Positions 34,501 through 46,500 of a stretch of DNA of 64,000 nt are shown here, in pieces (position 1 is the stretch's first letter; each line of letters begins with the position of its first letter). The notes below the pieces were generated by a model. The model did not search any database and was not told the origin of the DNA. It saw only the letters and a program-made list of their open reading frames with translations. Position numbers and translations under genes: made by a program. Source of the stretch: Conchocele bisecta (taxonomy: Eukaryota; Mollusca; Bivalvia; Lucinida; Thyasiridae); the NCBI GenBank assembly GCA_029237695.1, contig CM055273.1, positions 57,649,968 to 57,713,967 on the forward strand, in the 5' to 3' direction.

Positions 34501-37500
34501 AGCATGATAAAGGTACCACAAATTTTTTATTGGTTTTTGATACTCGCTATGTCTGATTTCAATTGGGTTTTTGGCAGTTTTAATTGGGTATTTAAGCAAA
34601 TACGCAGCTTATCTGGAGCTAGAGTGAGGCTTATTGCATTTGTGTTTACTCTACTACCTCTTGCTACAAATTGGCATTTGCAAGCACACTCCTGAAATCT
34701 GAAGCTACATTTTGGAAGAGACAGCACTCCAGATAAGGTGGGTATTGGCGTATTTTACGCAATTATTTTAGCTAAATACGCATTGATTATCAAAAGTGGG
34801 AGTACAAAATATGCACAGCAGTGAAAATACGTATTGATTTTCAAATTGAGTAGTGAAAATGTTGTCATAAAGTTGAAAATTTCACTTAGTCGAGCTGCAA
34901 AAAGCAATTAAATTGTAAAAGTAAAATATGCAATGATTTTGAAATCAGGGGGTATAGTACGCTTTAGACACAAAGCTTATCTGGAGCACGGAGAGACATG
35001 CCCTGTGCAAACAGAGCAGGCTGATATGGATCTACATGTACACTAGTCACAACATCAACATGCCACACTTCTCCTGTGATATAAGCCGCCACTAGTCGAG
35101 ACTATACTCGAATAAGGAGCATATCTGCAGTCGACTCCCATTACCATGCGAGACATATGACTGGAATTGTTTAAAAATATCAAAATATTTTCTTTATACA
35201 TTTAGCTCAATATCTTACTTCACTTCGTCGACATTAAACGGCTTCTGTGCTGGTCGCCGCTTCTTTTTCTTTTTATCTTCCTCCTGAAAACAATATCCAC
35301 ATAATAATTAAATATATATATATGTTTTATATTAATAACCAATGACCATAACTCTTTAATTAAACATGTTTATGTCAATTCAACAAGGTTATGTACGGAG
35401 GGGAATAAGGGGGCTGTTTCACTAAACTTTGTACGACTAAAATGTTCGTAAGTGCAAATTTAGGATCGTCTGGAAATTTCAATTGATGGATTTACATTTA
35501 TTGAGCATAGGCTGCATATGCAGCCTATGCTGAATAAATGTAAATCCAATAATTGTTTACATGACAACATTGCAAATGTGAAATTTACAGACTATCATAA
35601 TTTTGCACTTACAAACATTTTAGTCGTACGGAGTTTAGTGAAACGGCCCCCGCACTCTCTTTCACAGTAAGTATTATAGACAATCCATGTATCACGTTCA
35701 ACTACTGTCCACAAATTAGTGCAAACTCAACTGTCTTCATTCAATAAAAACATTTCTGAGCATGTCATACTGTAACCAAAGTTTAACCCTTAGACCGCTA
35801 CACACAACAATTGTCGTCTGCTGTTGCTTTTATATCTTGCCTTATTTCTCAATAAAAACATGCTTTGACAGCATTTCAAGAATCATTTCCAATGGATTTC
35901 CAATGGAAATGATTCTAAAGTGCTGTCAAAGCATGTTGTAAATTATACTAAAGTGCTGTCAAAGCATGTTTTTGGTGATACAAATGGAAACTAATTTGGT
36001 CAGTAAGCGAGGCTTACGGAATACCCCCCGCGTGGGCCCAGGTACCCCTAAAATATGTAAAAATTTCCAAGTGTGTGGGCTTGTGACCTTGACTCTGGGA
36101 TTAGCGCGAGCGGCATTAACGTGAATTTGTCACAGGGTGGTAGAGGTCCATTGGAGCAATGAGTGTGTGAAATGTGAAGCAGAACCGAGCAAGGAAATAG
36201 TTATAACCGATTTCTCTGATGTTAAGTTTTGTAAAGAGACTACTGTATAACCTCGAATTAACGCCCCCGTGGGCGTTACATTTTACAAAAAGGGGGGGGG
36301 GGGGGGGGGAAAAGTGGGGGGGGGGGGGGGGGCGTTTATTAGCCAGGAAAGAAAAAAAAAAAAAATTTACCAAGGACCGCCAATTTCAAACACAAATAAG
36401 GATTTAAGGATTATTTGTGTTTGAAATTGGCGGTCATTGGTAACCAAGGACCGCCAATTTCAAACACAAATAAGGATTTAAGGATTATTTGTGTTTGAAA
36501 TTGGCGGTCATTGGTAAAATTTTTATTTTTTTTTTATTTGGGGGGGGGGGGGGTTTATTAGGAGGGGGGCGTTAATTCGAGGTTATACAGTATGTATGTG
36601 ACGTTGACCTCGAGATCAGCGGGATTTGTCACAGCATATGAAATATTAAGAATTTTCAATGAAAGAAATAGAAGTTATAACATATTTCTCTGATGTTAAG
36701 TTTTGTAAAGAGACTAAGTATGTGACCTTGACCTTGGGATCAGCGGGGGTTGGACAGTCGTAGATTTGTCACAGCATGATAGTACAACCTTAGAGGAATG
36801 CACAAGTGAAATAATAAGAATTTTCAATGAAGGAAATAGAAGTTAAAACTTATTTCTCTGATGTTAAGTTTTGTAAAGAGACTAAGTATTTGACCTTGAC
36901 CTTGGTATCAGCGGGGGTTGGATGGTCGTGGATTTGGCACAGCATGGTAGTAGAGCCTTACAGGAATGCATGTGTGAAATATTAAGCATTGTAGATGAAG
37001 GAAATAGAAGTTATAACAATATTTCTCTGATGTTAAGTTTACAGACTAAGTATTTGACCTTGACCTTGGGATCTGCGGGGGTTGGACGGTCGTGGATTTG
37101 GCACAGCATGGTAGTAGAGCCTTACAGGAATGCATGTGTGAAATATGAAGCATTTCAGAAGTTATAACAATATTTCTCTGATGTTAAGTTTACGGACGCA
37201 CGGACGGATGCACGGACGGACGGACAACCTGACTCCAGTATACCCCCACATTACTCGTTGCGGGGGGTCTAAATAGGAAATAAACAGCAGACGACAAAAA
37301 ATTAAGATAGCGGAGTAAGGGTTCAAACTGAAAGTTGGCTTCACAGATAAAATGGCTTGATTTTGAATATACAAATTGATTACATGCTCAAAATTTTAAT
37401 CAGGCCATTAATTATAGAACTTTTAAAGCAAGTTTTCGAGTTTTTAAAGAAAATCAGACAGCTTGCTTCGTCAAGACTGAGTACAGCTGAGCCACAGCCA

Positions 37501-40500
37501 ATAATACTTAGTGATTTTCAGGACGCAAATCAATTAACCCACGCTGTAAGTTATAATAATAATTTTTATCCCGTCAACACAGTGCGTATGTGCCGTGAAA
37601 CACGGTGCCGTGAAACATTTTTGATATCCAGTCAATACAATTTTTGCATTTTACAGCCATTTGTAGGTGTTGACGTGATAAATAGAATAGTAGGATAGTG
37701 ACGTGAATGGGAAAAAATATCTGGCGCGGCACGGAAACGGGATGTGCTCGGCAGAGCCTTGCCAGATATTTTTCCCCATTCATGGCACTAACCTGGTATT
37801 CTCTATTTATCTTACATATGCTCCTCGGTTTCTGGAACAATCTCGGGGGCGAGGTCAATGCTTAATAATCTTGTAATGTAAACACAAAATCAGGCAGTTT
37901 AATTGGTCGAAACCTCACCCAAACAAACTTTCTGATGTAGAGCGTAAATACAGAGTACATGCTCATTATCATTCGAGACACGCCATGTGATTTTGTACCT
38001 TCGGACAACTGCGATTTCATGAACTACATTAAATGGCGTCAAAAGTTGACAGAACTTTCAGAGTACATGCAGAATTATATTCTGCATGTACTGTGAAAAT
38101 TTTGTCACCATGTGACTTTATTTATGAGAAATATTGCAAATGCAGATGTCCGAAGTACAAAATCACCTAATGTATCTCATTATACGTACGCTCATCTGGT
38201 TGCGAAGCAATCCGCGAGGGCGAGAATAGTCGATCCTGGGCAGCAGTTTGAGATGGACGGCGTTCTGGGCTGACTCCACGTAGTCCACCTGGGCCAGATC
38301 GTCCTTGAAGACTCCACGCTTCAGTCGTACCCACGACTTCGGCTTCAGTACGGCAGTCTCCTTGACCACTTTCAAACAGTCAGTCATCTCTTTGATAGGG
38401 ACCATCTGGAGATAATAGATTGGTTCATTAAATGGTGTTTAATCGAGCAGCCATCAATATGTGACACAACAGGGGGCGTTTCAATAAACTTTGTATGACT
38501 AAAGTGCAAAATTGTGAAGTCTGTAAATTGCACATTAACAATATTTTCTTGTATATGCAGCCTATGCTCAATAAATGTAAATCCATCTATTGAAATGTCC
38601 AGAAGATCCTAAATTTGCACTTACAAACATTTTAGTCATACAAAGTATAGTGAAACGGGCCCCAGATCCTGAGGAGACGGCTAATTAGAAAAGGAAAGTG
38701 AATGGGTTTAACGTCCAAGGAACAGCTAAGGTCAGATAGAGACGGCTATAAAGCCTCATACTATGAAAGTATTTTGATGCCTAAGGCGAGATTTGAACCC
38801 ACGACCTCCGGATGGAAAGTCAGGTGTCCTAACCCCTAGGCCACAACCCATCCGTGATTAGAAAAGGAATTAATATGTTAGCATATTGAAGTTCAATGCC
38901 ATTTCCCTATGACTATAATGACAGCTATACGTACCATCTGTGACCAGATACCCATCCAGAGGTTTTACATCCATCCAACAGTAGTCATATACAAACTTTT
39001 CATGTTAAACACTATCCTGGGGGCCGTTTCACTAAACTTCGTACGACTAAAATGTTTGTAAGAGCAAAATTATAATAGTCTGTAAATTTCACATTAACAA
39101 TGTTTTCTTGTACACAATTATTGGATTTACATTTATTGAGCATAGGCTGCATTTGCAGCCTATGCTCAATAATTGTAAATCCATCAATTGCAATTTCCAG
39201 ATGATCCTAAACTTGCACTTACGAACATTTTACTTTACAAAGTTGAGTACGGCTGGCCCCTGTATGGCAATGATAGCTATACGTTTTGTTTGTTTGTTTG
39301 TTTATTAGTGTTTAACGGCCTATCAACAGCTAAAGTCATGTAAGGCCGGGCAAACGGGTTCGATCCAATTTTAACCTGCTGCATTGGGGGAAAATCCCAA
39401 AATCAGAACGGAATATTTACATCGAGAACAAATATATTCAGCCCTGAAATTAAAATAACCTGACCTGGTGCCAGGTCCATACCACACCAGTCACTTGGCC
39501 CCTTCCCCTAAAATAGGATTACGAATATCGTTATACTCACATATGGGGTATAACCAGATTCAACTGTCACATACAAAATGCCAAAGACGTATGTCAGGGC
39601 CAACCCAGGTCTCCAGTCGGGTAAGGATGAACCCCGATCGTTAAATTACCCACTGCGTGCTCCCACCTGCCACCCACGATAGCTATACTTATCTACATGA
39701 CTATAATGACAGCTATACGTACCATCTGTGACCAGATGCCCACTCGGAGGTTGCCGATACCCTCAAGGGCGTGTTTTACGTGCGTCTGTTTGTACGCCTC
39801 GATGTAGATGTATCCCTTCAGGGTCTCCTTGGCCACCACAGACTTGATCTGCATCGGCTGCCGGTCAGAGGATAGAAAATGTATTATTTCTTACATATTA
39901 GTACATTTATCTGAGCTCCAGTAGCCTATTTCATCAACATTGCAAAGTATACTTTAATAGCAAAGTATACTTTGAGGGAGTAATCATTTATTTTTCCTGA
40001 AATGCATTATTTCATATAGAACTAACAAATGCATATATTTCATGATTAAAAGTATGCAGAATTATTATACTGAATTTATTACATTATCACAATTTGCTGT
40101 GATAATGTAATAAATTCAGTATAATAAAAATTAATAAATTTCTCATAAAATTGAAAATTTCTCCCTCAAAGTATACTTTGCTACTAAAGTATACTTTGCA
40201 ATGTTGGTGAAATAGGCTACTGATAAAGTGCGTAATGGTGTATTTTATGCACTTATTTTAGCAGAATACGCATTGATTATCAAAAGGGGGGGGGGGGGGG
40301 GGTACAAAATACAAAAATAAAATGTGAAAATACGCATTCATTGATTTTCAAATTGAATATTGAAAATTTACTTAATTGGGCTGGCAAAAACAGTGTTTGC
40401 TTTTTGTAGCTCAAATATTAGTGATTTTTTAAATTTGTTTTATTTTTTATCATTTGTTCCCTATTTAATACGGAAGAAAATCAATAATACATTTGTAAAA

Positions 40501-43500
40501 GTAAAATACGCATTGAATTTGAAATATGAGGGTATAATACTCTTTAGATACAAAATTTATCTGGAGCTATGCATGCATGTAGTTTACACAAATACAACAG
40601 CCAATTACACCACTCGGTTCGACGTCAGTAACGTCGTTATGAAGTGTTTCCTTCAACCTATGAAATCATGTTCTCGGACACACCCTCTGAATCGCGAGCA
40701 GTCACATTCACTACAGCTGACATGAAATTAATTTGTACAACTGTTGGCCATATGTTACACTTGATTCGCTTCATTTTTACAAGTTTCACGAGTGAATTGT
40801 AAGAATTTTTTTTAATTTAACCAGATGAGCTAATTACCTTGCAATAATGTCCACGTGATTGGATCGTATGGCTAAGCAAACTCGGGTCTGCTACGCTCAC
40901 TTGCTTGTTTAGCTTAAGGACCCAATCACGTGTGCATTATTTCACGATAATCAGCTAAACTTGTTCAATAAACTGTATATACGGTACCTACCTGTAAAAT
41001 ACATAGCTATATGATGTAAATAAAAGTCACATGTTTTCATGGATGAAAAAAAAAAATTTCCGGTGAGATATCAGTAGTTCCTTTATATCATTCATTATAG
41101 GAATGAATGGCCTTTTTGTGGAATTTATTGGGGTATAAACTTGGAAAAGTCGCGGGAATACTGGACGAAGCGATAAAAAATTACAATTTTCGAAAATTAA
41201 ATATTTTTTTTTTCGAAAATTGTAATTTTTTAAGGCCTCGTCCAGTATTCCCGCGAATTTTCCAAGTTTATATTCCCCGATAAATTCCACAAAAGGACCA
41301 TTAATTCCTTATAATTCCAGCATTTGAAATAAATTCATCAAGAAAATGTGTTTATTTTCCGTTTTCTTAAGAATTATTTTAACTGCGCCTCACGGAAAGT
41401 AGTTTGGCGTGGGAGTTTACTGGGATATAAATTTTGGACAGAGACTTGCTACGAGCCAATCAAATGTTAGGGAATTGTGTAAATATTTTTGTGCTGGAAT
41501 TATATGCGCACATTCATATTGTCATTTCCCCACAGTTCACGTCTCACAGGAATTTGATGATTTCGCTATCCCTGATGAAATGATTGCAAATTCAACAGAC
41601 ACGCCATGTGATTTTGTACCTTCGGACATCTGTATAATTTCATTAAATACGCTTACAAAATTTACAATATTTTTCATAAATAAAGTCAAAGGTTGCATGT
41701 ACTATTTTGTCACCCTTTGAGTGCTTTGACGCAATCTGTGGAAAATATTGTAAATTTTGACGCCATTTACGGAAAATGTAAATTTTGTAAACATATTTCA
41801 TGAAATTACGCAGTTGTCCGAAGGTACAAAATTACATGGCGTGTCTCGACAGCGGGTGACGTGTACATACCTCGTCGGAGAACTGGTAGGCAATAAACTT
41901 CCTCATGAGCTGGATGGCGGTCTGTCGCTCCTCCCCAATACGACACTTCACCAGCCACAGGTTCGGGTCTCTACAATGGCGGCATGCTTATAATAGAATA
42001 AACAACGGATTGTTTATCAACGTTTTCATCCTTAACCGGCATAGATTCTTCTACAGATTCTTCAGAATATTTGATTGATCAGTTTTTTTTTTGTTTATTG
42101 ATGTTTAACGGTCTATCAACAGCTAAGGTCATGTAAGGCCGGGCAAATGGGTTCAATCCCGTTTTAACACGCTATATTGGGGGGAAAATCTGAAAATCAG
42201 AACGGAATATTTACATCAAGAAAAAATATATTCAGCCCTGAAATTAGAATAACCGGACCTGGTGCCAGGTCCATACCACACCAAGGTCATTTGGCACTTT
42301 CCTCTAAAATAACATTACGAATAATCATAATACTCACATAAGGGATATAACCAGATTGAACTGTCATATACAAACTGCTAAAGACGTGTGTGAGGGCGAA
42401 ACCAGGTCTCCAGTCGGATGAACCCCGATCGTTAAATTACCTATCACATGCTCCTACCTGCCACCCGCTTGATTGATCAGAAAATTATATTTTTTAAATA
42501 AATCTTATATGTACAAGTTATTGTTCACATATTGGATTTTTAAGGAATTAAATGCGAGGGAGCATTAGCGACCGCAGAATTTAGTTCCTTAAAAATCCAC
42601 TATGTGAAAATAAAATTCTTAACTAGGAATGGACGCTTGTCGACAAGCGCATGTGTATCCCCCTCCCCAGATACACAAGTAGTTTGAAAAAATGGTGTTC
42701 GAGTTATGCTCCGGAGACAAAATCAGTGACGGAAAAACAAAGGGAGATAACTAAAGAATTAGTGATGCAAGAGTTGTCATTCTTGCGGGACACACCTTTA
42801 GGGTCGTGGTCTATGCATGTGTGAAGTTTCATGAAAATATTCCAAAGGGTGTTCGAGTTATGCTCCAGACACGAAATCAGTGCACGAAACAACAAAGGGA
42901 GATAACTAAGAAATTAACGATGCAAGAGTGTCATTCTTACGTGCGACACCCTTTTGGGTCGTCTTCTATGCATGTGTGAAGTTTAATAAACTAGAAAAAA
43001 ATGTGTTCATAGAACACGGATGTCCCACATATCGCTTTGATAATAAATGAGGCCAAATTGCAAGTCAAAATTTTCTTTTACCTGAGCGTTAAAGTTTTTG
43101 AAGCACCAAGTATGTGACCTTCACCCTGGGCTTGGCGGGGGCAGGACAAACGTGGATTTGGCACAGGGCGTAGAGGACCATTAGAGCAATGCATATATGA
43201 AATATGAAGCTGATCCGTGAAAGAAAACAGAAATTATAAGATATTTACCTGAGCATTAAAGTTTTTGAAGCACTAAGTATATGATGTTAACCCTGGGTCT
43301 TGGCGGGGGGCGGGACAAACGTGGATTTGGCACAGGGCGGTAGAGGACCATTAGAGCAACGCATATATGAAATATGAAGTTGATCCGTGAATGGAAAGAA
43401 AAAATATAAGATATTTACCTGAGCATTAAAGTTTTTGAAGCACCCAGTATGTGACCTTGACCCTGGGATTGGCGGGGGCAGGACGAACATGGATTTGGCA

Positions 43501-46500
43501 CAGGGCGGTAGAGGACCATTAGAGCAATGCATATATGAAATATGAAGATGATCCATGAAAGAAAACAGAAATTATAAGATATTTACCCGAGCGTTAAAGT
43601 TTTTGAAGCACTAAGTATGTGACCTTGACCCTGGGCTTGGCGGGGGCAGGACGAACGTGGATTTGGCACAGGGCGGTAGACGACCATAGAGCAGAACGCG
43701 TATATGAAATATGAAGTTGATCCGTGAATGGAAATAAAAAATTATAAGATATTTACCTGAGCGTTAAAGTTTTTGAAGCACCAAGTATGTGACCTTGACC
43801 CTGGGATTGGTGGGGCAGGACGAACGTGGACTTGGCACAGGGCGGTAGAGGACCATTAGAGCAATGCGTATATGAAATATGAAGATGATCCATGATCCAT
43901 GAAAGAAAACAGAAAGTATAAGATATTTACCCACAAAGCGTTAATGTTTTTGAAGCACTAAGTATGTGACCTTGACCCTGGGCTTGATGGGGGCAGAACG
44001 AACGTGGATTTGGCACAGGGCGGTAGAGGACCATTAGAGCAATGCGTATATGCGTGTTCGAGTTATGCTTTGGATACAAAATCAGAGCACGAAACAACAA
44101 AGGGAGATAAGTAAACAAGAATTCCGCGGAATCAGATGCCTCGCCTTGTCCTGCCTTGACCTCGAGCCTGGGCCCGAAAGCAATTTTCACTGGCCCGAAC
44201 ATATTATACAATTATTGACTAGTGAACCATAGAATATCAGATTATATTCTATGGCTCACTAGTCAATAATTGTTTTATTATATGATAATAGTCTGTATAT
44301 AGCACTTACGACCTTATGCTACTAGACAAAAATTGAAAAAGAATTTGAAAAAAAAAATGAAAAAAAAAATGGAAAAAAAGTTTAAAAATTAAAAATAATA
44401 ATGCTTGCTACTGGAGCCCAGAATTTTTTTTAATAGTCCTATATTTATCTACATATATCTGCACAGGTCCACATAATGCCACAATATTTTCAACACAGTT
44501 TACGGAAATGTAATATAATCATTTACCTGTATAAATTACCTGTAAGTGGTCAGTGGTCAGTTGCACATGCTAGCACATGTACATGTGAATAGTCTGTATA
44601 TAGCACTTACGACCTTCTGCTACTGGGCAAAAATTGATAAATAATTTGAAAAAAAAAATGAAAAAAAAAAAAATGGAAAAAAAAAGTTTAAAAATAATAA
44701 TGCTTGCTACTGGAGCCCAGATTTTTTTTCCAGTCAAATTGAAAAATAATTTGAAAAAAAAATGAAAAAAATAATGAAAAAAAAAAAAAAAAAAAATGAC
44801 AAAAAAAAGTTTAAAAATAATAATGCTTGCTATTGGAGACCAGATTTTTTTTTAATAGTCCTATATTTATCGACTATATCTGCAGAGGTCCACATAATGC
44901 CACAATATTTTCAACACAGTACCCAATGTAGTGATTTACCTGTATAAATTACCTGGTCAGCAGTGGTCAAGCAGTGGTCAAGCAGTGGACATCTGCACAT
45001 GCTAGCCCATGCTTAGCACATGGTTCTCCCAGTTTCTATTGTTCTCTCTACAGGTAAGGTGTACAGAGCACACGAGAAAAGGTATACAGAGCAGACGAGA
45101 AAACAGGTCTTCATGCATTATTGTCCAGTTTGTAGAGTGCGCAAAACAAAAAAGGGAGATAACTGAAAAATTAGCTACGCAAGAGTTGTCATTCTTGTGC
45201 GCGACACACCTCCGGGTCGTGGTCTATGCATGTGTGAAGTTTCATGAAAATATTCCAAAGGGTGGTCGAGTTATGCTCCGGACAGGAAATCAGAGCGAAA
45301 ACAAAAAAGGGAGATAACTCAAAAATTAGCTATGCAAGAGTTATCATTCTTGTGCACGACACACCTTCGGTTCGTGGTCTAATTGAATGTGTTAAGTTTC
45401 ATAAAAATACTTCCAAAGGGTGGTCGAGTTAATGGTCAATCAGTGCGCGAAACAAAAAAGGGAGATAACTACAAAAAATTAGCTATGCAAGAGTTGTCAT
45501 TCTTTTGTGCACGACACACCTTCGGTTCGTGGTCTAATTGAATGTGTTAAGTTTCATAAAAATATTCCAAAGGGTGGTCGAGTTATGGTCAATCAGTGCG
45601 CGAAACAAAAAAGGGAGATAACTAAAAAATTAGCTATGCAAGAGTTGTCATTCTTGTGCGCGACACACCTTCGGGTCGTGGTCTATGCATGTGTGAAGTT
45701 TCATGAAAATATTCCAAAGGGTGTTCGAGTTATGCTCCGGACAAGAAGTGTCTACGGCGGACGCGGACCGCGGACGCGGACCGCGGACGCGGCGCGCTGT
45801 CAAATCCATAGTATCCCCCGACGGTAGTCTGGGGGATACAATTAGCCAAATTTATTTTGCAGTCTCCCATCCGAGTATTGATTTTCCATTTCTTGTTGAA
45901 CAGGTTATTGGGGTTAAATCTTGCAATATGTTAAATAAGTGGAGCGCAATACTGGCCAGCGATTTGTTTAAGAAAGTAAGGCGAATTATAAAATGTAAAA
46001 CGATACCTAATTTTGCCAAACCAGAAAATATGCTAGTTTAGTAAGAAAAGTTACAACTCGTAAAATTTGCGGAATTGTGTGAAGATATTTATGACTTACT
46101 TGACACCTGGCAGCAGTCCCTGTTGTGTGATCTCGTCCGACATCTCCTCCCCCTCCCCGAACCTCTCGACAGCGGAACTGTCACCGTACTTCTGTCGGTA
46201 GTACTCCTCTATTTCGTCCTCCGTCTGGCTGCTGTAAACACGCCGGGCAGATTGTTGTCAATAATGGTGATTGTACAGTAGAACCCCGGTAAACCGGACA
46301 GACGAGTTAGCTGTGCTTAATTTTTATATGTTTCATTTATATTTATCTCCATTGATAATATACGTTCACAAAAGAACAGTATCCACGCTTGTCTTGAAGT
46401 AGTCATCTGTCTGTTTTACTGTGGCACCGGTCTAAACCTGACACCCTGGGGACCTCCACACCCCAGGGTGTCTGGTTTAGAGAGGTTCCACTGTAATTGT

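Larger units (their letters stand above)
35786..37325. mobile_element. MITE-C copy split by a composite insertion
   Basis: The left part (CTTAGACCGCTACACACAAC to AAGCATGTTTTTGGTGATAC) stops near 35991; the right part (ATAGGAAATAAACAGCAGAC to AGTAAGGGTT) resumes near 37269. The 1.28 kb insert is described separately and itself contains a further insertion. Confidence 0.78.

Noticed and set aside
36922..37167. 81-codon ORF repeating [17 protein letters not shown] blocks
   Set aside because: Translation of the tandem units in the inserted array element.
38696..38855. A tRNA gene on the minus strand
   Set aside because: A-box and B-box matches are good but no acceptor stem or anticodon arm closes, and related copies lie at 12016 and 22830, so it is a SINE head.
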